The notes: a model not told the origin generated them from the sequence alone. Positions 12,200-23,552 are shown, numbered from the stretch's first letter. The stretch: DNA of 64,000 nt from Mangifera indica (GCF_011075055.1 NC_058154.1:1488001-1552000), one strand, 5' to 3'. A program made the numbers and translations.

Positions 12200-13056
12200 T
12201 GTATTTGAAATCAATCAAAATATTTTAAAATTTTGATTGTATTTGTCTTTCCCATTCCTACCCGCCTACTGTTTTTTTAAGAAAAACAAAATATTTTATT
12301 TTTTAATGATTTGATTTAAAAAATTAAATATTTTTTAGGTTTGATTTAAATAAACCATTTATATAACTAAATCAACTAAAAAACAATAACGTCAACTACA
12401 AAAACTTATAAATTAATAAAATAATATTTAATTATATAATAATATATTATTTATATATATCAATTACATACTAAAAACTATATATACATAACGTTATTTT
12501 TTAATTATATAAAGGGTGACAGAAATATTTTTTTAATTGTATAAATTAACATGTGACTTTGATAAATAGGTGAGAAAGTCAACTTTTCAAGCTACATCAT
12601 GACACTATTATTTTAACGAAATTCGGATGGCAATAGTCATTTGCCTTAATTTTTATACATCCAAGAAGATGAGTGAGACATTTTATTCTACGTCTCAGTT
12701 AGAGATTAGATCAAGCTGCCAACTATATATATATATATATAACAATAAAATTATGTTTATTTATTTTTAGTATATAATTTATATACATAAGTGAGATATT
12801 ATCATATGATTAAATATTTCTTTATCATATGATGACATATATTTTAAAATCAATTAATTATATAATAATACATTATTGTATACATAAATTATATATAAAA
12901 AATAAATACACATAACATTACTTTATTCGCACCCTAACACACTATTATTTATATATAAAAATCATTAACATTGAACTATTTGTATATTATATGTTCAACT
13001 TTTTTAATCATCTCATCGACATTCATCATTTTCTCCAGACTAAAACCATCGCGACA

Positions 13057-14669
13057 ATGGAGAAAACAGGAGTTCCTCACGTGATATTCTTGCCTTTCCC
13101 GGCGCAGGGCCACATCAAGCCCATGCTGAATCTAGCCGAGATTCTTAGTCATGCGGGTTTTCAAGCTACCTTCGTAAACACAGAACACAATCATCACCGT
13201 ATCCTCCACAACACTGACATCCATGATCGCTTCCCCAAGTTTCAGTTTAAGTCTATCCCTGATGGTTTTCCTTCCGATCACCTGCGCTCCGATCTTCTAT
13301 ATATCAGAGATTTTTTTCGCTCGTGTAGGGTTGCGTTCAAGCCAGCTTTACGTGAGCTGTTGATTTCGCTTAAAGAAGAAAAAGAACCGTGTCAGCCCCC
13401 AACGTGCATGATAGCAGATGGTATTATGTGTTTTGCCATTGATGTTGCTGAAGAGTTTGAAATATCTACCATCTTTTTTCGAACTTTCAGTGCTCATTGC
13501 TTGTGGACTTACTTCCATCTTTCCAAGCTTATTGAAGAAGGGGAAGTTCCATTTCAAGGTGAGTTATTATTGAGATTATTCTTTAGAGAAATTTCTGCTA
13601 AAATTAAACCCCCACTAATTGAGGTGTGGATCAATATTTTATATGGGATTTAACATATTTTAGGTTCCAATTGTAAAAATACTTAAGTCAATGTAACTTG
13701 GATGTGATTGCAGATGAAAATCTCGACAAGCCAATTTTATGCATACCTGGATTAGAAAATGTTCTTCGCCGTAGAGATCTTCCGGGATTTTGTAGAACTG
13801 AAAACGCCGATGACCCAATTTTGCAGTTCTTCATTAAAGAAACTTCTGCCTTGACTCGAGGTACCGGTCTGATACTTAACACTATGAATGAAATTGAAGG
13901 CCTTATGATAACTAGACTGGGTTCCTTTTTCAACAAAGTTTACGCCATTGGTCCTCTACATGCTTTGAAGTCAAGAATCAATGAGAATTCTTCATCTTCC
14001 TCAACTTCATCCGACGGTATTTTATGGAAAGAGGACAAAAAATGTTTGAAGTGGCTTGATTCAAAACCGTCGAGATCAGTATTATATGTTAGTTTTGGGA
14101 GCTTGATAAATCTATCTGGTGAACAAATCCTAGAATTATTGCACGGATTAGTTAACAGCGAAAAATCATTCTTATGGGTCATAAGACCTGACTTGATTGT
14201 TGGAGATGCCACAATTGGTGATATTCTGAAGGAGCAGGAAACGGGGAGACTGGAAAGAGGGCTTATCGTTAGTTGGGCTCCCCAAGAGGAGGTTCTGTTG
14301 CACCCCGCAATCGGTGGGTTTTTGACCCACAGTGGATGGAACTCAACGCTGGAAAGTATCGTTGCTGGAGTGCCTATGATTTGTTGGCCACAAATGGCTG
14401 ATCAACAGGTTAATAGTAGGTGTGTGAGCGAGATTTGGAAAATTGGATTTGATATGAAAGACACTTGTGATAGATCAATCGTTGAGAAATTAGTAAGAGA
14501 ACTGATGGATAATAACAGAGAAGAAATGATGGAATCAGCTAATAAATTAGCAAGGCTGGCTCGTGATAGTATCGAAGAAGACGGGTCTTCTTGTATCAAC
14601 TTAGAGAAGTTGATTCAGGATATCAAATCAATGAGCTCTTCGCTCACCCAGGTACACATATCTGGATGA
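13057..14669 (+). CDS. UGT85A: UGT85A-type UDP-glucosyltransferase, copy A (left arm)
   Basis: Family 1 glycosyltransferase of the UGT85A group, which glucosylates small acceptors such as cyanohydrins, terpenols or cytokinins in the cytosol. The acceptor cannot be read from sequence. Two exons, 13057-13558 and 13714-14669, with the single phase-1 intron in the position seen in its partner gene. Protein of 485 residues, normal for the family. The start at MEKTGVPHV matches the UGT85A N-terminus; an in-frame ATG 66 bp upstream was not used because the extra residues resemble nothing in the family. The catalytic His is His19 in PAQGHIKP. The 44-residue PSPG sugar-donor box spans 355-398, starting WAPQEEVLLH, with HSGWNS and CWPQMADQ, whose final Gln favours UDP-glucose. 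It converges with the sHSP gene at 15164-15598. The mirror copy is at 18376-19956; this copy is nine residues longer at the C-terminus. Confidence 0.93.
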
Positions 14670-15163
14670 AATGACAAGTTCTTTTATCTTCAACTGAAAT
14701 GTTAATGTTTGTCTATGAATTCTTCTAAGTTTTTTTTTTTTTTTTCTGTAATTTTAGAACACATTGCTGTTTGTTTAGTCAAATGTTATCATTCTTTAAG
14801 GATAATCACAGGTTTTCAGATTGTTTTTGTCGAAATATATATTAAACTTATAAGTTTAGAGATTGAAATTTATATTACATAAAATCAATTGGTTTATGTT
14901 AAAGTCTAATTCATACACTTATATACTACTTATTTTATTCAATTTTGTACGATGTGAAACTCTTTTTCTTTTTATTTGGGTCTCCAACAGTCTTTATAGA
15001 AATAAGACTTCTTATTTATACCCTTAAACCAACACTTGACATTTTACAGAGAATTAGCAATCACACAGCTCTGTATAAAACATGGCAAACAAGAGAAACC
15101 TGATGAATAACGTTGACAAGGAGTCCTCAGGACTTGAAAACATAGCATTGCAGAGTAGGCAGC
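14670..15163. other. Convergent 3' intergenic gap, left arm
   Basis: This is 494 bp between the stop codons of the converging UGT and sHSP genes. It holds their 3' UTRs and a T-rich run near 14732-14746. No gene or defined element is seen. Confidence 0.6.
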
Positions 15164-15598
15164 TTAACCAATAATCTCAATCGATTTGACCTTTGGCTTC
15201 TTCTCCTCCATCTTTGGAACCGTAACATTGAGTACACCGTTCTCCATTGAAGCCTTCACTTCATCGACCTTGGCATTTTGTGGTAACCTGAATCTCCTCA
15301 GGAACTTTCCATGCCCTCTCTCAACACGATGCCACTTTTCATTTTTATCTTCCTTCTCTAAACTCCTCTCTCCACTAATCTGAAGAACTCTTCCTTCCTC
15401 AACCTCAACTTTTACTTCCTCTTTCTTGAGGCCTGGAAGATCAGCCATAAATATATGAGCTTCTGGGGTCTCCTTCCAATCAACCCGGGCACTTGCAAAT
15501 TGAGATATCTCATTGTTGGAGCTCAATGGCGCCCAAATATCGGATGAAACTGGGTTGAATACGCACCTGTCGCCGAACAGAGATGGAATTAGAGACAT
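15164..15598 (-). CDS. Class I cytosolic small heat-shock protein, copy A
   Basis: ATP-independent chaperone of the alpha-crystallin family that holds unfolding proteins in oligomers during heat stress, in cytosol and nucleus. Intronless, 144 residues, starting with the class I signature MSLIPSLFG. The alpha-crystallin domain covers about residues 37-132, from [20 protein letters not shown] through [15 protein letters not shown] to the [11 protein letters not shown] strand. The C-terminal IxI oligomerisation motif is present (SIEI). Class I members are usually 150-160 residues. Here the N-terminal arm is about 10-15 residues short, and the same shortening occurs in the mirror copy, so it predates the duplication. 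A heat-shock element and a TATA box lie upstream. This is the intact partner of the frameshifted copy at 17634. Confidence 0.94.
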   Translation of the reverse strand: MSLIPSLFGDRCVFNPVSSDIWAPLSSNNEISQFASARVDWKETPEAHIFMADLPGLKKEEVKVEVEEGRVLQISGERSLEKEDKNEKWHRVERGHGKFLRRFRLPQNAKVDEVKASMENGVLNVTVPKMEEKKPKVKSIEIIG

Positions 15599-15720
15599 CT
15601 TTGATTTAATAAAGTGATTATTGAAACAGGATGGATTCTGTAAGTGTTTCCGGAGATAGTAGGATTGCTTTTCTTAGCTTGAATGTTACAGATGACCAGA
15701 GCAGAGCGTAGACGGTGGTA

Positions 15721-15758
15721 CTTATAGGGACTTGGGTGAAATGGTCTGGAAATTTCTG
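15721..15758 (-). promoter_or_regulatory. TATA box and heat-shock element of sHSP copy A
   Basis: On the minus strand, a TATAAG box (15726-15721) lies about 125 bp before the ATG. About 25 bp further upstream is AGAAATTTCCAGA (near 15758-15746), which fits alternating nGAAnnTTCnnGA units bound by heat-shock factors. The distance is typical of heat-inducible plant sHSP promoters. Confidence 0.6.
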
Positions 15759-15870
15759 GGTTCCTCTTTAAACTAAAAATTGTTTCGGACATGTCATGTT
15801 TCATTTCTTCCCCAATCTTCCACCATCTTCTTCTGCCTAAAAATGGGCTTAAATAACACCAAGCAAACAC

Positions 15871-17385
15871 AACATGGGGACTTAATTTTCGGGTTTAGGG
15901 TTTTGACGAGTCTACATATTGGAAATTTCCTTAATAAAAGTATGTACATTAAGCAATTTGTGTATTTATAATAATATATAATTATATGATTAAATGATTT
16001 TGAATTAAAAATAAAATAATATTCATAATGATAGATCATTATCAATAAATTTAAAACCGTTTGTTATAGAAGAAGGAAAAGATAGTGACAGATTGATAAA
16101 AAAATGAAGTTCGATTTGTCCAAAATAATTTAGACCAAATATTATTTCTCATCTAAACTTTGAGAAAACATATATTTTATACTTGAAATTTGAAATTTTT
16201 ATTTTTTTTATCCATCGGATAAATTTATTGATAAATCTTGTTAAATTTTTTATATTGCAAGATGGAATAATGGCATTTTTATATATCTCCAAACTAATAG
16301 AAAATTGATCAAATTATATACATCATATATTTAAGTTATTTGAATAATGACAATATTTTGAATTTTGACAGAGTGATTGTTAATACTAAAATATGAAAAT
16401 TTTATAAATCCTAAATGATAAGAGTAAAAAAATAATTTTTACAAAATTAAGTTAGTAAAAAATTATTAATTTTTTAAATTAAGTTGAAAAATAGAGATAA
16501 ATTATTATTATTTTAAATAAAATTTAAAAATAATTATTTTACCCTGAATAGTAATAAGTAAAATCAATAGATCAGTTAATGTTTAAGGTTTTTTAAAGTT
16601 AATAAGTAAGAATTTAAGAAAAAAAGTATGTTTTCGGTGAAAATAATTAGGCCAAAGGACTATTTCCCACCCAAAGTATGATAATTTCTCAAGTTTTCCT
16701 CTATTAACTTTAAAAATCTCATTTACTCACCCATGAACGATTAAAATTAACGGTTTCAAAAGTAAAATCATCATTTTATCTGTCATATTAAAAATAAACT
16801 TAAATTTTATTTTATTTCCCCCCTAAACCCTAAAAACTAATAATTTTTCTCCAATCCAAGTTTTCAAAAACTATATTCCCCCCTTAAGGTTTTCAAATCT
16901 TCAGATCTAATTTTTCAATGACGACCGACGATCTATAGGCATCGTCTCTTCCTCTCCAATGTCTTCTCTTTCCAGTCGTGTGACGTCTCCCCCTTCTCGA
17001 CATCGTCGTCGAAGAAAGCAACTCATCTTCGTCGAGACAGATGATTGGGTTTAGGAAAATTTGTTAGTTTCTAGGGTTTAGGAGAGAAATTGATATAACT
17101 AACAGATTCAAATAATTTTAACCGCTTATGAATAGATAAATAAGATTTTCAAAGTTAACGGAGGTAAACTTGAGAAATCAGCATACTTTGGGTGGGGGAA
17201 TAAGTTCTTGAGCCAAATAATTACCTTAGCCATTTTTTAAACTTAAAAAAAAATTGAAAATAAATTTAAAAAGGAATAGAGGAGAAAATATTGGGCCTTC
17301 ATTTTAGGCCCAGGTTCAGATGAGCCCATACACAAGAAATTTCTCGCTGTTTCTCGGATAAAACAAATAACGATTTAAAAGCCAT
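15871..17385. other. Spacer between the two mirror-image arms
   Basis: This 1.5-kb AT-rich stretch separates the head-to-head sHSP promoters. It contains a partial palindromic MITE (about 15955-16040) and the complete MULE-type MITE at 16650-17214. No coding region is supported. Confidence 0.65.
16650..17214. mobile_element. MULE-type MITE, copy 2 (9-bp TSD), in palindrome axis
   Basis: 565 bp. The left end is ggccaaaggactatttccca and the right end is mirrored (tttgggtgggggaataag, then ttgagcc). An exact 9-bp TSD, AAATAATTA, lies at 16641-16649 and 17215-17223. The end sequence matches the copies at 10661, 21709 and 56406. The core holds GACGA/CGTCT words and no transposase. It has inserted into the unique spacer of the UGT/sHSP inverted duplication. 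Confidence 0.87.
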
Positions 17386-17472
17386 TTGTCAAGCAAGAGG
17401 TCGAAGATGGTGGAAGATTGGAGAAGAAATGAATCATGGCATCTCCAGGACAATTTGTCGATAAAAGAAGCT

Positions 17473-17512
17473 AGAAATCATGAAGACCTCATCACCCAAG
17501 TCCCTATAAATA
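17473..17512 (+). promoter_or_regulatory. TATA box and decayed heat-shock element of sHSP copy B
   Basis: TATAAATA at 17505-17512 precedes the ATG at 17634 by about 125 bp, as in copy A. At the position of copy A's heat-shock element this copy reads AGAAATCATGAAG (17473-17485). The central TTC has become CAT, so the alternating array is broken. It therefore probably responds less to heat-shock factor; that is inference. Confidence 0.5.
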
Positions 17513-17633
17513 CCACTGTTTACGCTCTGCTTTGGTCATCCGTAACATTCAAGCCAAGAAAACCATTCCTGATATCTTCAGAAACACTTTTCAAATCTAT
17601 CGGGTTTCATATTATCACTTTATTTAATCAAAG

Positions 17634-18051
17634 ATGTCTCTAATTCCATATCTGTTCGGCAACAGGACCGTATTTGATCCATTTTCATCTGATATTTGGG
17701 CACCATTGAGCTCCAACAATGAGATATCACAATTTGCAAGTGCCCGGGTTGATTGGAAGGCCCAGAAGCTCATATATTTAAGGCTGATCTTCCAGGGCTC
17801 AAGAAAGAGGAAGTAAAAGTCGAGGTTGAGGAAGGAAGAGTTCTTCGGATTTGTGGAGAGAGGAGGTTAGAGAAGGAAGAGAAAAATGAAAAGTGGCATC
17901 GTGTTGAGAGAGGGCATGGAAAGTTCCTGAGGAGATTCAGGTTACCAGAAAATGTCAAGGTCGATGAAGTGAAGGCTTCAATGGAGAATGGTGTACTAAC
18001 TGTTACGGTTCCAAAGATAAGAGGAGAAGAAGCCAGAGGTCAAATCGATTG
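17634..18051 (+). pseudogene. Class I small heat-shock protein, copy B, frameshifted
   Basis: Mirror copy of the sHSP at 15164-15598. It opens in frame with MSLIPYLFGNR and reads to DWK. Relative to copy A, four bases are then missing (17758-17762 region: ggaaggcccagaag against ggaaggagaccccagaag). Translation from the ATG therefore leaves the frame and stops at 17814-17816. The alpha-crystallin domain continues in another frame from 17753 ([32 protein letters not shown]). One extra base near 18018 shifts the frame a second time, which also destroys the C-terminal IxI end. Two independent lesions point to a real pseudogene. An assembly error, or a short protein starting inside, is less likely. 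Confidence 0.85.
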
Positions 18052-18375
18052 AGATCAGTGGTTAAGCGGCCTACTCTGCAATTCCATATATGTTAATGGA
18101 GTCCTGGAGGACTTCTTGTCAATTTTATGCATCAGTTTTCTCTTGGTTCTCTGTAAAATGTCTAGTATTGGTTTAAGGTGATAAAAAAGAAATGTTGTTT
18201 GTGTAAAAACAATTGGAATACCTTTGATCCATCAAGAATGGTAACAAGTGACTAAACACAGAGCAATCTGTTCTGAAATTACACAGAAAAATGAAGAACT
18301 CATAGATACTCATTAACATTTCAGATGAAGATGAAAGAAGTTGTAATTTCATACATATACGTGTAATTGGATGAG

Positions 18376-19956
18376 CTAAGAGCTCATAGATTTGATATCC
18401 TGAATCAACTTCTCTAAGTTGATACAAGAAGACCCATCTTCCTTGATACTATCACGAGCCAGCATTGCTAATTTATTAGCTGATTCCATCATCTCTTCTC
18501 TGTTATTATCCATCAGTTCTCTTACTAATTTCTCAACGATTGATCTATCACAAGTGTCCTTCATATCAAATCCGACTTTCCAAATGTCGCTCACACACCT
18601 GCTATTAACCTGTTGATCAGAAATTTGTGGCCAACAAATCATAGGCACTCCAGCAACAATACTCTCAAGCGTTGAGTTCCATCCACTGTGGGTCAAAAAC
18701 CCACCAATTGCCGGGTGCGACAGGACCTCTTCCTGGGGAGCCCAACTAACAATGAGCCCTCGTTCCATCCTCCCCGTTTCCTGTTCTTTCAGAATATCAC
18801 CAATTGTGGCATCTCCGACAATCAAGTCAGGTCTGATGACCCATAAGAATGATTTTTCGCTGTTAGCTAATCCATGCAATAATTCTAGGATTTGTTCACC
18901 AGATAGATTTATCAAGCTCCCAAAACTAACATATAATACTGATCTCGACGGTTTTGAATCAAGCCACTTCAAACATTTTTTGTCTTCTTTCCATAAAATA
19001 CCGTCGGATGAAGTTGAAGACGATGAAGAATTCTCATTGATTCTTGACTTCAAAGCATGTAGAGGACCAATGGCGTAAACTTTCTTGAAAAAAGAACCCA
19101 GTCTAGTTATCATAGGGCCTTCAATTTCATTTACAGTGTTAAGTATAAGACCGGTAGCTCGAGTCAAGACAGAGGTCTCTCTAATGAAGAACTGCAACAT
19201 TGGATCATCGGCGTTTTCAAATCTACGGATGCGCGGAAGATCTCTACGTCGAAGAACATTTTCTAACCCAGGTATGCACGAAATTGGCTGGTCGAGGTTT
19301 TCGTCTGTAATTACATCGAATTCAGATTAGGTTAATTCATTTTTACAATTGAAAACCAAGACATATCAAAGCCTCCAGACTACAAATTTAGAAGGGCCAA
19401 TGAGTGGAGCTTTAATTTTGGCAGAAAATTTCCCTGATAATAACAATAACTCACCTTGAAATGGAACTTCCCCTTCTTCAATAAGCTGGGAAAAATGGAA
19501 GTAAATCCACAAGCAATGAGCACTGTAAGTTCGAAAAAATATCGTAGGAATTTCAAACTCTTCTGCAACATCAATGGAAAAAGACATAATACCATCAGCT
19601 ATTATGCACTTTGGGAGCTGACACGGCCCCTTTTCTTCTTTAAGCGAAGTCAACAGCTCACGTAAAGCTGGCCTGAACGAGACCCTACTCGAGCGAAACA
19701 AATCTCGGATATACAGAGGACCGGAGCGTGGGTGATCGGGCGGTAGACCATCAGGTATAGACTTGAACTGAAACTTGGGGAAGCGATTATGGATGTCATT
19801 GTTGTGGAGGAGACGATGATGGTTGTGTTCTGTGTTTATGAAGGTAGCTTGAAAACCCGCATGGCTAAGAAGCTCCGCTAGACTCAGAAAGGGCTTGATG
19901 TGGCCCTGCGCCGGGAAGGGAAAGAAGAGCACGTGAGGAACTTCTGTCTTCTCCAT
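18376..19956 (-). CDS. UGT85A: UGT85A-type UDP-glucosyltransferase, copy B (right arm)
   Basis: Inverted paralogue of the gene at 13057. Exons 19956-19455 and 19304-18376 give 476 residues, with the phase-1 intron at the same position. The start MEKTEVPHV matches copy A; an in-frame ATG 24 bp upstream is a weaker choice. His19 in PAQGHIKP and the PSPG box (355-398, with HSGWNS and CWPQISDQ) are intact, so it should be an active UDP-glucose-dependent enzyme. By hand count, exon 1 is about 81% identical to copy A, the first 100 residues of exon 2 about 87%, and the remaining 215 or so about 96%. This gradient suggests recent conversion of the 3' part. The acceptor-binding N-terminal half is the diverged part, so the two enzymes may differ in substrate. 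The protein ends nine residues earlier than copy A. It converges with sHSP copy B. Confidence 0.92.
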
Positions 19957-20992
19957 TGTTGAGATAGTCTCAGTAACCATGAATGCTGATGAACGTTGAA
20001 TATATATGTATGTATAGGTTTGTAACGTATACATTAACCGCATAGGAAATTAGCTTTGGAAATGGCCATTTTCTTGACTGGAGGGGCGGCGATTTCGTCT
20101 GCAGTCTTGCATCTTTCCTTTGTCTTTCTTTCAATTCTTTTTCATTTATATAAAATTTATAACAAGGTTGATGCAAGGGCAAGAAAGCTTGCCGCTTGTC
20201 TTCTCGGAAGTATAAAAGAATTGATGTGTATACTGCATCAAACGCCGGCCTGGCCGGGCTTCAATGTTACAACCTTAATTGGTTTCATTTATGTACGATA
20301 GATAAATAGATGTGCTGTAAAACGGTAAATAATTTTAAATTAATAATAAGATAATATTCAATTTTAAAATTTATTCATTCTCAATACATACAGGGTTTTT
20401 TAAAAAATCCAGTTATCTTCGTTAGATAATTATTTAAAATCGAGTCATTCTCAATACACATCCTTTAAAAGTCTTCATTTATGTTCTTTCGGAATACTTT
20501 TTTCAAAGACATAAACAACATAATATGGACATAAGTGTGAGCTGAACCACGCTTAAATCTTTCATATGTCCAATTCACACATACCTTTAATTATTTAGAT
20601 TATAGTGGATTATCAAATTGATTAACCAATTTTAATCATCATTATTGTAGCAATTAAAACCTTTATATATTGTATATAATTATATATATATAAATATGTA
20701 CATGTATTTACTCTAGTTATTCTTGATTTTTATATAAAAGTTTTATTTTATTTTTTGGATAATAAAAATGAAATTTAATTAATAAGATTGTTTATATATT
20801 TAAAGTGTATTGAAATGTAACTTTTTTGGACACTCGTAAACAAAACAAAGTGTAATATTGTGTACTTTATTAACCGTAAATTTGAGGGATTTGGGATAGA
20901 AATTGAAATGTTATAAACATTGAGAAAAGTGAAAACAATAGATGATTGAATCAATTCGGATTGTGTTTGATTGAAAATTTTTGTGTCATGTC

Positions 20993-21394
20993 TAGGGCTG
21001 GATTCGAGCCGAGCCAGCTCAAGCTCGAGCTCGGTTCGAGCCCAAAACGAGCCGGGCTCAGCTCGGCTCGATCGAGCTCGAGCCGAGCCCGAGCTGGCTC
21101 GGGTTGGCTCGGTATATTTTTTTAAAAATTTTTTTATACAAAACGGTGTCGTTTTGATCCATATATATATACAAAACGGTGTCGTTTTGATATAAAAAAC
21201 GAGTCGAGCCGAGCCATTACCGAGCCTAACTGAAAACGAGCCGAACCCGAGCCGAGCCGAATTCGGCTCGAGTCGAGCTCGAGCCGAACTCGGCTCGAGT
21301 CGAGCTCGAGCCGAACTCGAGCCGGCCCTTAAAAAGCCGAGCCGAGCCCGAGCTGGCTGCGAGCCGAGCTCGGCTCGGCTCGAATCCAGCCCTA
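20993..21394. mobile_element. hAT-type MITE, GAGCCGAGCTCG-rich (8-bp TSD)
   Basis: 402 bp. The perfect terminal inverted repeat is TAGGGCTGGATTCGAGCC on the left and its complement on the right. An exact 8-bp TSD, GTCATGTC, lies at 20985-20992 and 21395-21402. TIRs starting TAGGG with an 8-bp TSD fit the hAT superfamily. Both flanks are long arrays of GAGCCGAGCTCGAGC-like words that pair with each other. The centre repeats 'aaaacggtgtcgttttg' twice. The high CpG and near-perfect ends suggest recent insertion. There is no coding capacity. Confidence 0.9.
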
Positions 21395-21708
21395 GTCATG
21401 TCGGTTGGGATGTCAACCCGATTGCTTCATTTGTTATTCTTAGGTTGGGTAAAAATTATCGAATGATTACCTCCAATAATAATGTATATTTAATAAAATT
21501 ATATGTATCAATTTTGAATACATAATAATATTTATTTGATGTAGTTATGATGTGATTTGATAATTTAAAATTAATAATAAATATAAGTATACATTTACAT
21601 ATGTTCTTAACTCATGCTTTTTGAGAGGGGGTGGACTGGGCCAAGCCCTTTGGTCATGTCGAATTGTGTCACTGCCATTTATGGCTAAAAGATCATAAGC
21701 AAAATTAA

Positions 21709-22463
21709 GGCCAAAGGACTATTTCACCCCTAAGTTTAGTTACACCTAAAAGTCACATCCGTAAGATTCGAAAAACTTGAGGTTCCACCTATTGATCGAT
21801 TGAGGTTAAAATTTTTTGTTAGAAATAGGAGTAAAATCGTTATTTTACTAATAATATTAAAAAAATATATAAAATTTATTATATTTTCTCTCATAAGTTT
21901 TAAAAATTAACATTTCATCCCTCCTAAAGTTTTTAAACTTTACAAAGTCATATTCTTCCCATCTCAAACCTTAGAATTTTTTTCTTTTCCTTCGACGATC
22001 TAGAAAGGACGACGACGAAGTCTCTTTGTTGACAAAGAGATTTCAAATTTTTTTGTCGACGAAGAGATATGGGCTTTAGATCTCTCTGTCTCTAGTGAAG
22101 AAATTTCAATTCTCTTCATCTTCGTCGTTGGATCTTTTCGTCTCTAACAAAGAGATTTGTTTCAAATTTTTTTTGTGTGTCGATCAACGGTTTGGGGTGG
22201 AGAAGGGAGATCGTTGATGTTAGATATAGTGATCAGAGAGACGAAGAAAAAATTTAGAGAGAAAAATATAACTTTTTAAAGTTAGAAAATTTTAGGTAAT
22301 AGTGAAATTGTTAGTTTTTAAAATTTATAAGAGAAAATGTAATAAATTTTATATTTTTTAATATTATTAATAAAATAACAATTTTATCCTTTTATAAAAT
22401 CGTTTTATTAAAATTAAACTTTGAAAACATACTTAATCTTGATTGGGATATAATCCTTCGGCC
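21709..22463. mobile_element. MULE-type MITE, copy 3 (9-bp TSD)
   Basis: 755 bp. The left end is ggccaaaggactatttcacc and the right end is ataatccttcggcc. An exact 9-bp TSD, CAAAATTAA, lies at 21700-21708 and 22464-22472. The interior again has mirrored sub-terminal sequence ('aataatattaaaaaa' and 'tttttaatattattaa') around a GACGA-rich core. A truncated relative follows at about 23195-23552. Confidence 0.85.
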
Positions 22464-23194
22464 CAAAATTAAATAGGAACAATACTGATAAGAAAAAAAC
22501 AGTTGGATTTGATCTTTATTTTTTAACAAAGCATGGTGATCGCATCAAAAATAAATATATACAGAAAGTGTGGAAGACGACCGCATGTGAAGAATGGAAT
22601 ACGACAACCCTCCCGAATTTATTAATTTATTACCAAAGGTTCCCTGCACCAAAATAAATAATCAAACAATGAATTTTCCCACATTTTTATGTGCCATGAC
22701 CTCCCACTATATTCCACACAACAGTAAATCGTTATTTTTAATTTATAGATTGTCTCAAAATGGTAAATTCTTGAAAGGGATGCTCGGCTAGAGGTTTAAA
22801 AAAATCATTTTAATTATTTATATTATTTTATTTGATTTATATATAATAAAAAAATTTTATAATTTTTTATTAATAATAATATAATAGGAAATATAAGAAA
22901 TAATCTGATTACTATATTCATTTTAGGTATTAAAAAATTATCAAAATAATCTTGATTTTATCATATTTATATCCTTATTTATGAATTCTTTTAAGGTAAA
23001 AATAATTTTATTTTTCTATTAATATAAAAAATAACATAAAAAATATTTTACAATAATTAAGCCAAAAATTATTTAAGTAAAATAATATACTAGAATTTTT
23101 TTATTATCTTTAATCAAACATAATAATTATTTATATATACTTATTTTTATCAAATTTTATCAAACACAGTAATAATTTATCTCTAGTAATCTTC

Positions 23195-23552
23195 GATGTG
23201 ACTTTTGGGTTCTATAAGAGATCTTTTTGTTAGTTTAGGGTAAAGAAAGGAGGTCGTCGATGTCGAATATGGTAGTTAGAGGGGTGAAAAAATTTGGGAG
23301 GGAGGGGGAATATGACATTTCAAACTTAGAAAATTTTAGGTATGAGTAAAATTGTTAGTTTCTAAAACTTATAAGGAAAAATATAATAAATTTTATATTT
23401 TTTAATATTATTAATAAAATAATAATTTTACCTTCACCTCTAACAGAAAATTGTAACAACAATCAATTCATAAGTGAGACTTTGAGTTTTTTAAATTTCG
23501 TGAGTGTAACTTTGAGAACGTATTAAAATTTAGATGAAAAATAGTCTTTTGG
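23195..23552. mobile_element. Truncated MULE-type MITE
   Basis: The right two fifths of copy 3 are recognisable: 'gaggtcgtcgatgtcgaatatgg', sub-terminal 'tttttaatattattaataaa', and an end 'aaaaatagtcttttggc'. The left end is missing, replaced by an AT-rich MITE remnant. Confidence 0.5.

Larger units (their letters stand above)
8560..12990. other. Gene-free AT-rich intergenic region with several MITEs
   Basis: No coding region is supported in this 4.4-kb stretch. It contains a poorly preserved palindromic MITE (about 9540-9790), the complete MULE-type MITE at 10661-11485, the MITE at 11737-12199, and another degraded palindromic MITE (about 12740-12930). Confidence 0.7.
13057..19956. repeat. 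Inverted duplication of a UGT85A-sHSP gene pair
   Basis: The left arm (UGT plus, sHSP minus; about 13.0-15.84 kb) and the right arm (sHSP plus, UGT minus; about 17.4-20.0 kb) contain the same two genes in mirror order. The similarity covers both coding regions, the UGT intron position and the sHSP promoter, up to a 'ggtggaagattgg' word near 15824 (minus strand) and 17408 (plus strand). The roughly 1.5-kb spacer is not shared between arms and contains a MULE-type MITE. The tail-to-tail gap is about 0.5 kb in the left arm and 0.3 kb in the right. Confidence 0.88.

Noticed and set aside
12991..13056. Upstream in-frame extension of UGT copy A by 22 residues
   Set aside because: The extra residues do not resemble any UGT N-terminus, whereas MEKTGVPHV does, and the mirror copy starts at the same place.
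20056..20301. Open frame starting MEMAIFLTGGAAISS
   Set aside because: No family resemblance, no splice context, and it ends in AT-rich spacer; likely chance.
20971..21195. Open frame through the GAGCCGAGCTCG array
   Set aside because: It lies inside a hAT-type MITE with defined ends and TSD, and its Ser/Arg/Glu-rich content comes from the repeat.
20990..21400. CpG-rich island as a promoter
   Set aside because: The composition is explained by the MITE; no gene starts nearby.
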